A stretch of DNA of 50,167 nt. It comes from an uncultured Elusimicrobia bacterium (lineage in GTDB: Bacteria; Elusimicrobiota; Elusimicrobia; Elusimicrobiales; UBA9959). The stretch covers positions 1 to 50,167 of the forward strand of contig CAIPTO010000098.1 in assembly GCA_903867985.1 (NCBI GenBank), written 5' to 3'. Position 1 is the stretch's first letter; the number at the start of each line of letters is the position of its first letter. Below the pieces are notes generated by a model. That model had not been told where the DNA came from and did not search any database. It saw nothing but the letters and a program-made list of their open reading frames with translations. Shown here piece after piece: positions 41,181-50,099 of this stretch. A program made the position numbers and the translations under genes.

Positions 41181-41928
41181 AAAGTTCACGGTACTTTCAT
41201 TGCTTCTGATTTTAGCCGGCACCGCCGCCCACGCTTTCCGCCCCTATGCCAAAAGCGCCGAGCCCAGAGCCAGCTGGATGACAGTCTCATCTTTGAAGAC
41301 CGGACGACAGTATTATATGGAAGTTGCGGAAGACGGGACGGCGATCACCCGGACTGAAACCAAAAACACCATCGCTGTTAAGCGCGGAAAAATACCCCCC
41401 CAGCTGGCAAAAGACTTCCTCCGCGAGATAGAAAATTCGGAAATCATAGGCGCCCACAGTTATACGGAAAACAAATTGGTTTTTTATAAAGGCGAACTTT
41501 TAAATATTTCCGCCCATATCAACGGCGAATTGAAACGCATAGACGCCCCGCTTAACGACTTCGGCGAGGCTTTCTCCCACGCTTTTGACGAAGTAAAAAA
41601 AGCCGCTGCAAAGATGCCGGGCGAGAACAAACTCAAGGGGTTCCTGATATCCGAAACGCTCTCGGGAACCGCGCTGAAGGAATTCCAGATTAAGGCCGCA
41701 AAAGACGGAATGGTCAAAATTATAGAAACTTATGACTTCCAGGAAATTACGCCGCTCCTAAGCGCGATAAAGCAGCCACATCGCCTGATCCCGCTTGAAA
41801 ATTCCGCTCAGGTCAGCGAGATACAGGATTTCGTATCCAGACACCAACTCTACGGATTCGGAAAGATTTTTTACCTTCCGTCCACGCGCGGCATTTTTAA
41901 GTGCCAGATTCTGAACGCGGCGAAGTAA
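41173..41928 (+). CDS. Secreted protein of unknown function
   Basis: A 251-residue protein. Residues 1-21 are a signal peptide (VLSLLLILAGTAAHA). No family is recognised. The mature part is rich in Lys and Glu; a strand-rich segment (QYYMEVAEDGTAITRTETKN) precedes a helical section (QLAKDFLREIENSEIIGA). One Cys occurs near the end (IFKCQ). It overlaps the MauE-like gene by eight bases, so it belongs to that redox operon and may be a client or partner of it. There is no lipobox or C-terminal anchor. Confidence 0.72.
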   Translation: MVKKFTVLSLLLILAGTAAHAFRPYAKSAEPRASWMTVSSLKTGRQYYMEVAEDGTAITRTETKNTIAVKRGKIPPQLAKDFLREIENSEIIGAHSYTENKLVFYKGELLNISAHINGELKRIDAPLNDFGEAFSHAFDEVKKAAAKMPGENKLKGFLISETLSGTALKEFQIKAAKDGMVKIIETYDFQEITPLLSAIKQPHRLIPLENSAQVSEIQDFVSRHQLYGFGKIFYLPSTRGIFKCQILNAAK

Positions 41929-42053
41929 ACCTGCTTCCTTTTTGGCGATGCGGCCGGAAATGCCAGGGCCGGGGAACTGCGGGAGAACATTGAGAATTGC
42001 GGCGGGAGATTTAAATTTATAGCATATAGGCTGAATCGGCAAAAGAGGATCAC

Positions 42054-43289
42054 ATGCTTAAGTTAATGCGCGCTGTTTTCACACAAAAAACCCACGACGG
42101 CACGACCGAACGCCTTCTCCAGCTCGCGCTGGCCTACTTCGCAACCTACATATTGACCGGTATCTTCCCGAAATATTTCATGAACACCGCGCCCGGCTAC
42201 CCGGCGATGAACGATGTTCAGTATATGGTCTACTCCACCCTGTTTTCCAGCCTCTTCTGCGTCAGCCTGGTCATAGCCTGGAAATGGTACAAGTTCCAGT
42301 CCCAGGGCAGGATCACGGTCCTGGGTCTGACCTTCCCAAAAGAATTCCTTTATATCATCCCGTCCGGAGTATGCACCGCCGTAGTTATCCCCACAACCAC
42401 ACTGATGTACCTGCTGCCCATCTCGGTAATGGTGGCGATGATAATCATGCGGGCCAGCATCATCATAATAAGCCGCATAATAGACTCGATCCAGATACGC
42501 CAGGGCATACTGACCAAGACTGTTTATTGGGAAGAGAATGTGGCCGTGGCCTTCGCGCTTTTCGCGGTAGCCCTGCAGCTACTGAACTTTAAGGGAGCAA
42601 TCACTTTCTCACGGGCCGCGGCCGGGCTGACAGCCTCCCTTAAACAGCTGTTCGTATTCTATCCCAATAATTTTGCCTTCATAACGAATGTAACGGCCAT
42701 GACCATTCTGACAAGTTACATAATAGCCTACGCCATCCGGATCTACATAATGAACTATTTTAAGAACACGCGGACCAAAGGCGTGCCCTACGATAATAAA
42801 GGCTTCTTCGCCGTCGAGCAGCTTTCAGCAAGCGCCACAATGATACTCGCCGCGTGCGCCGTGGTCTTTCTGATGACCCCTGACGCGGTCAATCCGAAGG
42901 ATTTCGTCGCCAACTTTCAGAGCAGTTTCAGCGTACCGCACGCGCAGTGGTTTAAAGCCGCGCTGGCAGGCATACCCTACGGCATAGGGGCTTTCTTTTC
43001 GGTATTTCTGTTCATGTTCAAGGGACGCACCGCCACCTTCTCCGGCCTGGTCAACCGCCTGACCTCGCTCATCGCCGGCACCATTGCCACGCTGGTCGTC
43101 TTCTTCCTGATGGCAGCCAAGCCGCCCAAGCCGGAAGACTGGATAGGCCTCGTAGTAATATTCATCGCCATCTATTTCTTAAGCCTGGCGGAAAAGAAAA
43201 GAGCCTGTGAACTGGCCAAGACGCACGAGGTAGAGCCTGAAAGCGATTCGACAATAGTCTGCGCGCCGTTGAAAGAGCAGCTGCCATAA
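42054..43289 (+). CDS. Polytopic membrane protein of unknown family (DMT-like arrangement)
   Basis: A 411-residue membrane protein with about ten spans. GVCTAVVIPTTTLMYLLPIS followed by VMVAMIIMRASIIIISRIID resembles the internal helices of drug/metabolite transporters, where Pro and small residues line the path; the second half repeats the pattern (GLVNRLTSLIAGTIATLVVF). No substrate motif is seen. The C-terminal 25 residues are cytoplasmic and charged. AAGAGGATCAC precedes the ATG. It ends 31 bases before the UDP-glucose dehydrogenase gene, so it may be part of that sugar-nucleotide group. Confidence 0.7.
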   Translation: MLKLMRAVFTQKTHDGTTERLLQLALAYFATYILTGIFPKYFMNTAPGYPAMNDVQYMVYSTLFSSLFCVSLVIAWKWYKFQSQGRITVLGLTFPKEFLYIIPSGVCTAVVIPTTTLMYLLPISVMVAMIIMRASIIIISRIIDSIQIRQGILTKTVYWEENVAVAFALFAVALQLLNFKGAITFSRAAAGLTASLKQLFVFYPNNFAFITNVTAMTILTSYIIAYAIRIYIMNYFKNTRTKGVPYDNKGFFAVEQLSASATMILAACAVVFLMTPDAVNPKDFVANFQSSFSVPHAQWFKAALAGIPYGIGAFFSVFLFMFKGRTATFSGLVNRLTSLIAGTIATLVVFFLMAAKPPKPEDWIGLVVIFIAIYFLSLAEKKRACELAKTHEVEPESDSTIVCAPLKEQLP

Positions 43290-43320
43290 ACGATATTCGC
43301 ATCACATATTGGAGAAAATC

Positions 43321-44652
43321 ATGAAAAAGACAACTAACGAAAGGGTTAATATCTGTATTATAGGCGCGGGCTATGTGGGGCTGGTGTCCGGGGCCTGCCT
43401 GGCCGAGATCGGCCATCGTGTGGTATGCGTGGATTCCGATCCTAAAAAAATAGCGCTGCTTGAAAAAGGCGTGATGCCCATTTACGAGGAAAATCTTGAA
43501 ACTGTGGTAAAACGCAATGTGAAGGCCGGGCGGCTGTTTTTCACCCGGTCAATAAAGGACGGTATGCATCACGGCGGACAAAGGGCCGAAGCAATCTTCA
43601 TAGCTGTGGGGACCCCCCCGCGCGAAGACGGCTCAGCCGACCTTTCCGCCGTTGAAAACGTGGCGGAAGAGATCGCCCTTAATATGAGCGACTATACAGT
43701 TATCGTTGAAAAATCCACCGTGCCTGTTGAAACCTGCGAATGGATAAATAAGACCGTGGTGCGCCACAACAAAAAGCACATCCCCTTTGACGTCGCCTCC
43801 AACCCGGAGTTCCTGCGCGAGGGCACTGCTGTGGGAGATTTTTTAAAGCCCGACCGCGTGGTTCTGGGCTGCCCCACCAGGCAGTGCGAAGCCGTGATGC
43901 GCAAGATATACAAGCGGATTAAGGGCGCCCCCCTGCTGGTAACCGATGTAAAAAGCGCGGAGCTGATAAAGCACGCCTCAAACTCCTTCCTCTCTACCAA
44001 GATCTCATTTATCAACGCCGTGGCGCAGGTCTGTGAAAAAACCGGCGCCGATGTTGAGATGGTGGCGCGCGGCATGGGCATGGATAAGCGCATAGGCATG
44101 AGCTTTCTGAAAGCCGGCATCGGCTTCGGCGGCTTTTGCTTTCCAAAAGACCTGGAGGCCTTCTATTGGCTCAGCCACCGAAAGGGTTATGATTTTGAGC
44201 TGCTGAAATCCGTTAAGGACATAAATGAGGCCGCCAAGATGTGGCTGGTGAAAAAAGTTCAGGATGAGCTGTGGAATCTGGAAGGAAAGACCGTGGCCCT
44301 GCTGGGCCTGGCTTTCAAACCCGAAACCGACGATATGCGCTTCGCACCGAGCCTTGACATTATTGCTGAATTTAAAAAGCTCGGCGCCAAAGTGCGCGGC
44401 TACGACCCGGTCTCCCAGGAGAACGCAAAAGGTCTGGCAAAGGGCGTCTATTTTGCCAAAGACGCCTACGACTGCGTGGCCGGAGCGGACTGCGTCTGCC
44501 TTATCACAGAATGGGCCGAATTCGCAAGGTTAGACATGAAAAAGGTCATAACCCTGCTTAAGCACCCGATCATGATAGACGGGCGCAACCTTTACAACCC
44601 CGCCAAAATGCGGGAACTGGGATTTATATATAAATCTGTCGGCAGGCAATAA
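43321..44652 (+). CDS. UDP-glucose 6-dehydrogenase
   Basis: A 443-residue enzyme oxidising UDP-glucose to UDP-glucuronate with two NAD+. The N-terminal Rossmann motif is IIGAGYVGLVSGACLAEIGH. VEKSTVPVET and NPEFLREGTAVGDF are family segments. The catalytic Cys is in GFGGFCFPKDLEA with the catalytic Lys and Asp close by. LLGLAFKPETDDMRFAPSL begins the UDP-binding domain. GGAGAAAATC precedes the ATG at 43321, which is preferred over an in-frame TTG at 43309. The next gene decarboxylates the product. Confidence 0.95.
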   Translation: MKKTTNERVNICIIGAGYVGLVSGACLAEIGHRVVCVDSDPKKIALLEKGVMPIYEENLETVVKRNVKAGRLFFTRSIKDGMHHGGQRAEAIFIAVGTPPREDGSADLSAVENVAEEIALNMSDYTVIVEKSTVPVETCEWINKTVVRHNKKHIPFDVASNPEFLREGTAVGDFLKPDRVVLGCPTRQCEAVMRKIYKRIKGAPLLVTDVKSAELIKHASNSFLSTKISFINAVAQVCEKTGADVEMVARGMGMDKRIGMSFLKAGIGFGGFCFPKDLEAFYWLSHRKGYDFELLKSVKDINEAAKMWLVKKVQDELWNLEGKTVALLGLAFKPETDDMRFAPSLDIIAEFKKLGAKVRGYDPVSQENAKGLAKGVYFAKDAYDCVAGADCVCLITEWAEFARLDMKKVITLLKHPIMIDGRNLYNPAKMRELGFIYKSVGRQ

Positions 44653-44655
44653 CGG

Positions 44656-44744
44656 ACGTAAAGCGTAAAGAGTAAAGTGTGAAGGGTCACGGCCCTTAAA
44701 AACTCTCTGCTTGGTTCTTGCTCTTTACGCTTCACGCTTTACGA
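44656..44744. repeat. CTTTACG-word inverted repeat
   Basis: The left arm is ACGTAAAGCGTAAAGAGTAA followed by AGTGTGAAGGG. The right arm is CTTGCTCTTTACGCTTCACG followed by CTTTACGA, the reverse complement of the same words. It fills the gap between the UDP-glucose dehydrogenase and UDP-xylose synthase genes. It stops 21 bases before the next ATG, leaving room for AGGAG. Confidence 0.75.
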
Positions 44745-44765
44745 TAAATCAATAGGAGTTGTATC

Positions 44766-45695
44766 ATGAGAATTTTAGTCACCGGCGCGGCCGGTTTTTT
44801 GGGGAGCCATCTATCGAGATATCTGCTGGGCAAGGGCCATTCGGTGGTGGGCCTGGACAACTTTATAACCGGCAACGTTGACAACATACAGGACCTGTTC
44901 AAAGACGGCAAATTCGAGTTCGTGAAGTACGACGTGACCAACTATCTGCATGTGCCGGGGAAATTGGACGCGGTCCTGCATTTCGCCAGCCCGGCCTCCC
45001 CCATAGATTACCTCAAATACCCGATACCGACTCTAAAAGTCGGCGCCTTGGGCACCCATAAAGCGCTGGGCCTGGCCAAGGCCAAGAACGCCATTTTTAT
45101 GATCGCATCCACCTCAGAGGTATACGGCGACCCGCTTATAAATCCCCAGCACGAAAGTTACTGGGGCAATGTTAATCCGATAGGCCCGCGCGGCGTATAC
45201 GACGAGGCCAAGCGCTTCGCCGAAGCGATGACCATGGCCTACCACCGCTACCATGGGATGCAGGTGCGAATACTGCGCATCTTCAATACTTACGGTCCCA
45301 ACATGCGCCTGGAAGACGGGCGCGCCGTCCCGAACTTTATGGTACAGGCGCTAAAGAATAAACCCATAACCGTCTACGGCGACGGCCTCCAGACCCGCAG
45401 TCTGTGTTATGTTTCCGACCTGATCGACGGGATATACCGTCTGCTGAACAGCGGCATTAATGAGCCTGTAAACATCGGCAACCCTCGCGAACTTACGCTT
45501 CTGGAGCTGGCTCAAATGGTCAAGACGGCCGCCGGGAGTAAGTCAAAAATAATTTTCCAACCCTTGCCCGAGGACGACCCCAAGGTGCGCAAGCCCGATA
45601 TCACCCGCGCCAAAAAGGACCTAAAGTGGCAGCCCAAAGTTTCGCTTGAGGAAGGCCTCAGGAAAACCGTGGCCTATTTTAAATCCCGGGTGTAG
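44766..45695 (+). CDS. UDP-glucuronate decarboxylase (UDP-xylose synthase)
   Basis: A 309-residue extended short-chain dehydrogenase/reductase. The NAD-binding [20 protein letters not shown] opens the protein. [20 protein letters not shown] is diagnostic for UDP-xylose synthases. STSEVYGDP, and [10 protein letters not shown] with the catalytic Tyr-x3-Lys, follow. Later [13 protein letters not shown] and [20 protein letters not shown] complete the family pattern. It makes UDP-xylose (via a 4-keto intermediate) from the product of the gene upstream, supplying a pentose for surface polysaccharide. AGGAG lies eight bases before the ATG. Confidence 0.95.
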   Translation: MRILVTGAAGFLGSHLSRYLLGKGHSVVGLDNFITGNVDNIQDLFKDGKFEFVKYDVTNYLHVPGKLDAVLHFASPASPIDYLKYPIPTLKVGALGTHKALGLAKAKNAIFMIASTSEVYGDPLINPQHESYWGNVNPIGPRGVYDEAKRFAEAMTMAYHRYHGMQVRILRIFNTYGPNMRLEDGRAVPNFMVQALKNKPITVYGDGLQTRSLCYVSDLIDGIYRLLNSGINEPVNIGNPRELTLLELAQMVKTAAGSKSKIIFQPLPEDDPKVRKPDITRAKKDLKWQPKVSLEEGLRKTVAYFKSRV

Positions 45696-45790
45696 CATAC
45701 AGGCGGACAGCAACCGCCGAATGGAGTATCCGGTTATAGGCCGCCGGATTTAAATGATTCGCAGCATCCCCTCGCCACCAGAATCCCTTT

Positions 45791-46459
45791 ATGCGCATAC
45801 TAATCGTTGAAGACGAAAAGAAGATATCCGAATTCATTAAACGCGGCCTTAAAGAGGAGAATTACGCGGTGGATGCGGCCCTGGACGGGCTGGAAGGCCT
45901 GCGCATGGCTGAAGAGAATCCCTACGACCTGATCATACTCGATATAATGCTTCCCGGCATGGACGGATTAACGCTTTGCGCCCGGCTTAGGGCCGGAGGC
46001 TTCGGGGCGCCGATAATGATGCTGACCGCAAAAGACCTGGTAGAAGACAAGGTAAAAGGTTTGGATGCCGGCGCCAACGATTACCTTACCAAACCTTTCG
46101 CTTTCGAAGAACTGCTGGCCCGTATCCGGGCGCTGCTCAGAAAAACTCCGGCCCAGCCCTCCACAACGCTTGAGGCCGGCGACCTTAATCTGGACCTGTT
46201 AACCCACAAAGCGTTCCGGGCCGGGCGGGAATTAATTCTGAGCGCCAAGGAATTTGCGCTGCTGGAATATCTGACGCGCAATCAGGGCGCGATAGTGACC
46301 CGCACCATGATATCAGAACATGTCTGGGATATAAATTTCGACACCGCGACCAATGTGATCGACGTTTACATAAACTATCTGCGCCGAAAACTAGAATCCG
46401 GCCGTGGCAAAAAAATTATCCATACCGTGCGGGGGAAAGGCTACATCCTCAAACCCTGA
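45791..46459 (+). CDS. OmpR/PhoB-family response regulator
   Basis: A 222-residue two-domain regulator. The receiver has the acidic pair in ILIVEDEKKISEF, the phospho-acceptor Asp in LIILDIMLPGMDG at about residue 51, the switch Thr in MMLTAKD and the Lys in TKPFAFEELLARI. Residues about 125-220 form the winged-helix DNA-binding domain, with VISDHVWDIN-type recognition region here read as MISEHVWDINFDTATNVIDV and the wing YLRRKLE. The histidine kinase begins four bases after its stop, so the pair is one operon. It may bind the direct repeats at 47967-48009. Confidence 0.95.
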   Translation: MRILIVEDEKKISEFIKRGLKEENYAVDAALDGLEGLRMAEENPYDLIILDIMLPGMDGLTLCARLRAGGFGAPIMMLTAKDLVEDKVKGLDAGANDYLTKPFAFEELLARIRALLRKTPAQPSTTLEAGDLNLDLLTHKAFRAGRELILSAKEFALLEYLTRNQGAIVTRTMISEHVWDINFDTATNVIDVYINYLRRKLESGRGKKIIHTVRGKGYILKP

Positions 46460-46463
46460 TACC

Positions 46464-47918
46464 ATGTTTAAATCCGCCAGGTTTAAAATAACTTTCTGGT
46501 ACACCATAACCCTTTTCATCACGCTTTCTATTTTCAGCTTTCTCATCTACAACAGCATGAAAAGCAGCCTTTACGAAAATCTGGACAAGCTGCTGGCTTT
46601 CCGGGCGGAAGGCGTAGCGGACGCGATAGAAGCCTACATGGAAACGGAGGAGCTTGAAACGGGCAGATTGCCCAAAGGCCACGCCAAAGGCGACACTTTC
46701 ATCAAGATAGTTCAGCCGATGTTGAACGGCGAAGCCTACGACTCCGCGCTGACCGCCATTGAAGTCCGGGTGCTGACCCCGGAAGGGGCGCTGTTGGCAG
46801 GCTCGCCGGGCTCGGACAACGCCCCGGCGGTTCCGCAGCACTCGCTGGAAGACGCCCGGAAAGGGAGTGCCGCATACGAGACGATCCTGACGGACGGGGA
46901 AGAGACCGCGCTCAGGTCCTACACAACTCCGGCGGCGGGACGGGACGGAGTACTGTACATCGTACAGGCTTACAGATCGCTCTACCATACCGAGTTCGCG
47001 CTGGCACATCTCCGCTCCATGATAACGCTCCTGCTGCCGCTGATCGTCCTCTTCACCGGAGCGGTGGGGATGGTGTTCGCCAGGATCGCCCTGACCCCGG
47101 TGCACGGGATGATAACCACTATACGCCAGATAACCGCCGAAAACCTCAGCCTCAGGATAACTCCCCCGAAGACCCATGATGAAATAAGGGAACTGGCGGA
47201 TATTTTCAACAACATGCTCGCGCGCCTCGAGGATTCATTTATATCGCAAAAACGCTTCATCCAGGATGTCTCACATGAGCTCAAGACGCCCCTGACCATC
47301 ATAAAGGGAGAACTTGAAGTAGCCCTTAAAAGAGCCCGCTCAGCCCAGGAATATGCGTCTATACTCCAGAGCAATCTTGAGGAAACGGATAAGATTACCC
47401 GCATAGTCGAAAACCTTCTTACTCTGGCCAAATTCGATAACAAAGAAGTCAGCCTGAAAATTTCCAAAGTGGCTCTTTCACCGCTGATTATTGGTCTGGC
47501 CGAAGATCTATCGGCCGTGGCCGATAAAAAACAAATAACCTTCTCCGTTTCCGCTCCCGACGACCTTCCGGAACTAAGCGCGGATAAGGACCAGCTCAGG
47601 CGGGCTCTGCTCAATATCCTTGATAACGCCATAAAATATACCGGGGCCGGCGGGCGCATAAAGCTGGAAGCCGGGCGTGAAGCCGGCATGTTAATCGCGC
47701 GGATCAGCGACACCGGTGCCGGGATACCGGAAGCCGACTTGCCCCATATTTTCAAGCGCTTCTATAGGGCTGACGCATCCAGGGCCAGCGCCGGTTTCGG
47801 CCTGGGCCTGGCGATAGCTAAAGCCATTTTGGACGTTCACGGGGCGGAGATAAGGGTTAAAAGCTCCCCCGCGCAAGGATCAGTTTTCACCATAATCTTC
47901 CCTCCGAAGCAGGGATAG
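46464..47918 (+). CDS. Membrane sensor histidine kinase
   Basis: A 484-residue kinase. One span lies at residues about 10-30 (FWYTITLFITLSIFSFLIY), an extracytoplasmic sensor of about 150 residues follows, and a second span lies at about 188-210 (LLLPLIVLFTGAVGMVFA). A HAMP linker comes next. The HisKA motif is FIQDVSHELKTPLTIIKGEL with the phospho-acceptor His. The ATPase domain has the N box LLNILDNAIKYT, the G1 box DTGAGIPEADL and the G2 box GFGLGLAIAK. It starts four bases after the regulator stop and has no separate ribosome site, so translation is coupled. The sensor domain is unrecognised and rich in Ala and Glu. Confidence 0.95.
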   Translation: MFKSARFKITFWYTITLFITLSIFSFLIYNSMKSSLYENLDKLLAFRAEGVADAIEAYMETEELETGRLPKGHAKGDTFIKIVQPMLNGEAYDSALTAIEVRVLTPEGALLAGSPGSDNAPAVPQHSLEDARKGSAAYETILTDGEETALRSYTTPAAGRDGVLYIVQAYRSLYHTEFALAHLRSMITLLLPLIVLFTGAVGMVFARIALTPVHGMITTIRQITAENLSLRITPPKTHDEIRELADIFNNMLARLEDSFISQKRFIQDVSHELKTPLTIIKGELEVALKRARSAQEYASILQSNLEETDKITRIVENLLTLAKFDNKEVSLKISKVALSPLIIGLAEDLSAVADKKQITFSVSAPDDLPELSADKDQLRRALLNILDNAIKYTGAGGRIKLEAGREAGMLIARISDTGAGIPEADLPHIFKRFYRADASRASAGFGLGLAIAKAILDVHGAEIRVKSSPAQGSVFTIIFPPKQG

Positions 47919-47966
47919 AGGATTTATGATCGGGATCGCATTTTACGCGCGAGCTGAACATTAGAA

Positions 47967-48009
47967 TCTTTTAATTCTGTTCTAAGGTTCTTTTAATGAA
48001 CTTTCTGTT
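47967..48009 (+). promoter_or_regulatory. Direct repeats upstream of the small secreted protein gene
   Basis: TCTTTTAAT occurs at 47967-47975 and 47989-47997, a spacing of 22 bp or two helical turns. TTCTGTT also occurs twice (47975-47981 and 48003-48009). This resembles the tandem sites read by PhoB/OmpR-type regulators, and such a regulator is encoded just upstream. The AT-rich TTAAACTAT after the repeats could be the -10 region. Confidence 0.45.
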
Positions 48010-48051
48010 AAACTATTACCGTAGCATCAAATCAGAATGGAGGACAGTACA

Positions 48052-48438
48052 ATGAAAAAATATATTCTTGCAGCAGTAACACTTGCCGCTTTCACCGGTA
48101 TGAGTTTCGCTCAGGCGCAAACCCCGGCCGCAACCCCCACAGCTTCCGAGCCCGTTAAGGTCGAAGCCCCTAAGGTCGCGAAGAAAGCCGTCAAGAAAGC
48201 CGAAGCGAAGAAAATGGACACCGTGACCGGCTCCATAACCGCCATCGACACCGTGAAGAACGAAATCACTGTGAAAGACGCGAAAGGCCTGGATAAAGTC
48301 CTTGCCGTTGACGCCGCCAAGATCGCGACCCTCAAAGTCGGCGAGAACGTCAAGATCAAAGTGAAGGACAACAAAGCCGAAATGATCAAGACCATCAAGA
48401 CGCACGAAGCGAAGAAAGCCGAAGCAAAGAAAGCTTAA
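48052..48438 (+). CDS. Small secreted Lys/Ala-rich protein
   Basis: A 128-residue protein. Residues 1-21 are a signal peptide (KKYILAAVTLAAFTGMSFAQ). Residues about 40-60 are a Lys/Ala tract (VAKKAVKKAEAKK). Residues about 62-110 look like a small beta domain (DTVTGSITAIDTVKNEITVK; VGENVKIKVKDNKAEMIKTI), similar in pattern to DUF5666-like or OB-type folds. A second Lys/Ala tail (AKKAEAKKA) ends the chain. GGAGG lies eight bases before the ATG at 48052. The gene stands alone between the two-component system and a bidirectional terminator. A role in the envelope or in binding polyanions is inferred. Confidence 0.78.
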   Translation: MKKYILAAVTLAAFTGMSFAQAQTPAATPTASEPVKVEAPKVAKKAVKKAEAKKMDTVTGSITAIDTVKNEITVKDAKGLDKVLAVDAAKIATLKVGENVKIKVKDNKAEMIKTIKTHEAKKAEAKKA

Positions 48439-48451
48439 AAAACAAATAAAA

Positions 48452-48487
48452 AATGCCGTCCGCTTAAAACGGACGGCATTTTTTTAT
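48452..48487. terminator. Bidirectional intrinsic terminator
   Basis: AATGCCGTCCG and CGGACGGCATT form an 11-bp stem with a 7-base loop. TTTTTTTATT follows on the plus strand and TTTTTTATTTG on the minus strand. It serves the small secreted-protein gene and the converging protease gene. Confidence 0.93.
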
Positions 48488-48505
48488 TATTTTTAGACCA
48501 CCCTA

Positions 48506-49807
48506 TCAGGGTGCCTGGTACCATTTTATAAACTCATCCCAGTTAGAATATTTGGCCCACTGAAGATCTTCATAGCCGGAGGCCGGGACCGAAGACGGCA
48601 GATATATTGAGAGGCCGTGCGAGTTCAAGTGATTGACCGGGGGAAGCCAGTAACTGCCGCCGGAACCGTTATTAGCCCTATTATAACCTATAAGCTCTTT
48701 TTCCATGTACGCCATCAGAGCCAAGGACTTTTCTTTCACGGAGGCGTCATTGGTCCCGGCGGCTATAAGTTGCGCGAAGTGGTAGAGATCTTTATTGTCG
48801 GTATCTCTATATGCCTGGGCCGCGCCCCTTGCTTTCCCGGCGAGGTCTTTTTCATCAGCCATTGTTATAGCGCTGGCTAGATCGTTGACTGCGTTCAGGA
48901 AACCGGGGATAGCGGAGGATCGGACATAGCTCTGGGTGGAACCCTCTCCGTTGGCCTGGTAATAATTGGCATAAGCCTCGACCGCCAGCCTGGCAAGCGC
49001 TTCGCCGCCCATGCCGGGCTTAGCGACCAGCTGGGCCAGGAAGCTATTATACGGATATCCGTCTCCGGGAGAGGCCTCTTCCGAGCCCACGATGAATTTG
49101 ACATGATCTTTTATCTCGTACACAACCTCGGCCATCTGCATCAGACAGGCATCAGAACCGTAAACATCAACGCCGCCGATACCTTTAAGAATGGCCGCTA
49201 TTTGCGGGGTGTTGATATGGTTGCGGGCCTCAGCGTCATAGGATATGCCTTTGCCGCCGCCGCTGAATTCTTTGCTTTTCACCCAGCCCGTGCCATGATC
49301 CCAAATTATAAGCATGGCTTTCCTGGCAGGATAGGCGGCTTTCGCCCATTTTCCGAAAGCTATCACATTCCGATAATCTCCCATATCCACCTTGCCAAGG
49401 TCCAGCAGAACGGGAGAACTGATCCTGTCAACATTATCGTCTTTGGTAATAAAGTAACGGCGGGAAGTTTCCCAATCCCCGTCTGAAGAATTATACCCGG
49501 CTATTCTGGCCACCTGGACGACTATATTTACCTGATCTGAGGAGCCCACCATCTCCATTTCGTTGATGTCCTTCAGGGCGTTTTCCTCCAAGTTGTTTCT
49601 TCCGTTAACGAAAACCATAATGGTCCATTCTTTTACCGTTGCGGCTTTCCGTTTCTCCGCCTTCCCGGGGATGGGAATATCTATGGCAATATTATTTATT
49701 TCATCAGCGAGCCTGCCAGCCTTCGGATTGTCGAAATTCACCGCCGCCACGGAAAAAGAAGCGATGGAAACAATGACTAACGCCGAGGCTGAATATTTTT
49801 TGAACAT
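48506..49807 (-). CDS. Secreted clostripain-family (C11) cysteine peptidase
   Basis: A 433-residue protein. Residues 1-22 are a signal peptide (SALVIVSIASFSVAA). The caspase-like domain begins at about residue 60 (EWTIMVFVNGRNNLEENALK). The catalytic His is in LIIWDHGTGW and the catalytic Cys in VYGSDACLMQMAEVVYEIKD, the two motifs that define family C11. GSEEASPGDGYPYNSF follows as expected. Clostripain cleaves after Arg; for most homologues the specificity is untested. No separate prodomain or sorting tail is seen. GGAGAACC lies just before the ATG. It could act in envelope protein processing or as a secreted protease. Confidence 0.92.
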   Translation of the reverse strand: MFKKYSASALVIVSIASFSVAAVNFDNPKAGRLADEINNIAIDIPIPGKAEKRKAATVKEWTIMVFVNGRNNLEENALKDINEMEMVGSSDQVNIVVQVARIAGYNSSDGDWETSRRYFITKDDNVDRISSPVLLDLGKVDMGDYRNVIAFGKWAKAAYPARKAMLIIWDHGTGWVKSKEFSGGGKGISYDAEARNHINTPQIAAILKGIGGVDVYGSDACLMQMAEVVYEIKDHVKFIVGSEEASPGDGYPYNSFLAQLVAKPGMGGEALARLAVEAYANYYQANGEGSTQSYVRSSAIPGFLNAVNDLASAITMADEKDLAGKARGAAQAYRDTDNKDLYHFAQLIAAGTNDASVKEKSLALMAYMEKELIGYNRANNGSGGSYWLPPVNHLNSHGLSIYLPSSVPASGYEDLQWAKYSNWDEFIKWYQAP

Positions 49808-49913
49808 TTTATGGTTCTCCGCGGTTGATACACGATCCTACATATATATTATAAGATACGCCAAATATTACAAGAGGCCTAAGACCTATATGGCTTTGGG
49901 CACAAAGATCATC

Positions 49914-50092
49914 CTGAAAGTTGCAGTTGCAACTTTCCGCCCGCATAGCGGGCGCCCATTCGGGAGGCATACATCTTCTCGGATACATCGCGCATTGCGC
50001 TTGATCCTCGACCCGCTGCTGCGGGGAATCCTGCAGAATAATTCTGTCCCCCAATTTTATCAATGAGATATACCTTGAGCTGCAGGATTCAG
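49914..50092 (-). repeat. Full-length ~177 bp interspersed repeat, copy 2
   Basis: Read on the minus strand the order is CTGAATCCTGCAGCTCAA; a variable spacer; GGGGGACAGAATTATTCTG and CAGGATTCCCCGC; AAGCGCAATGCGCGA; TGCCTCCCGAATGGGCGCCC and GCTATGCGGGCGG; and the closing stem GAAAGTTGCA/TGCAACTTTC. It matches copy 1 at 24843-25018 module for module. A group II intron ends eight bases from its outer edge. Confidence 0.85.
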
Positions 50093-50099
50093 ATTATAA

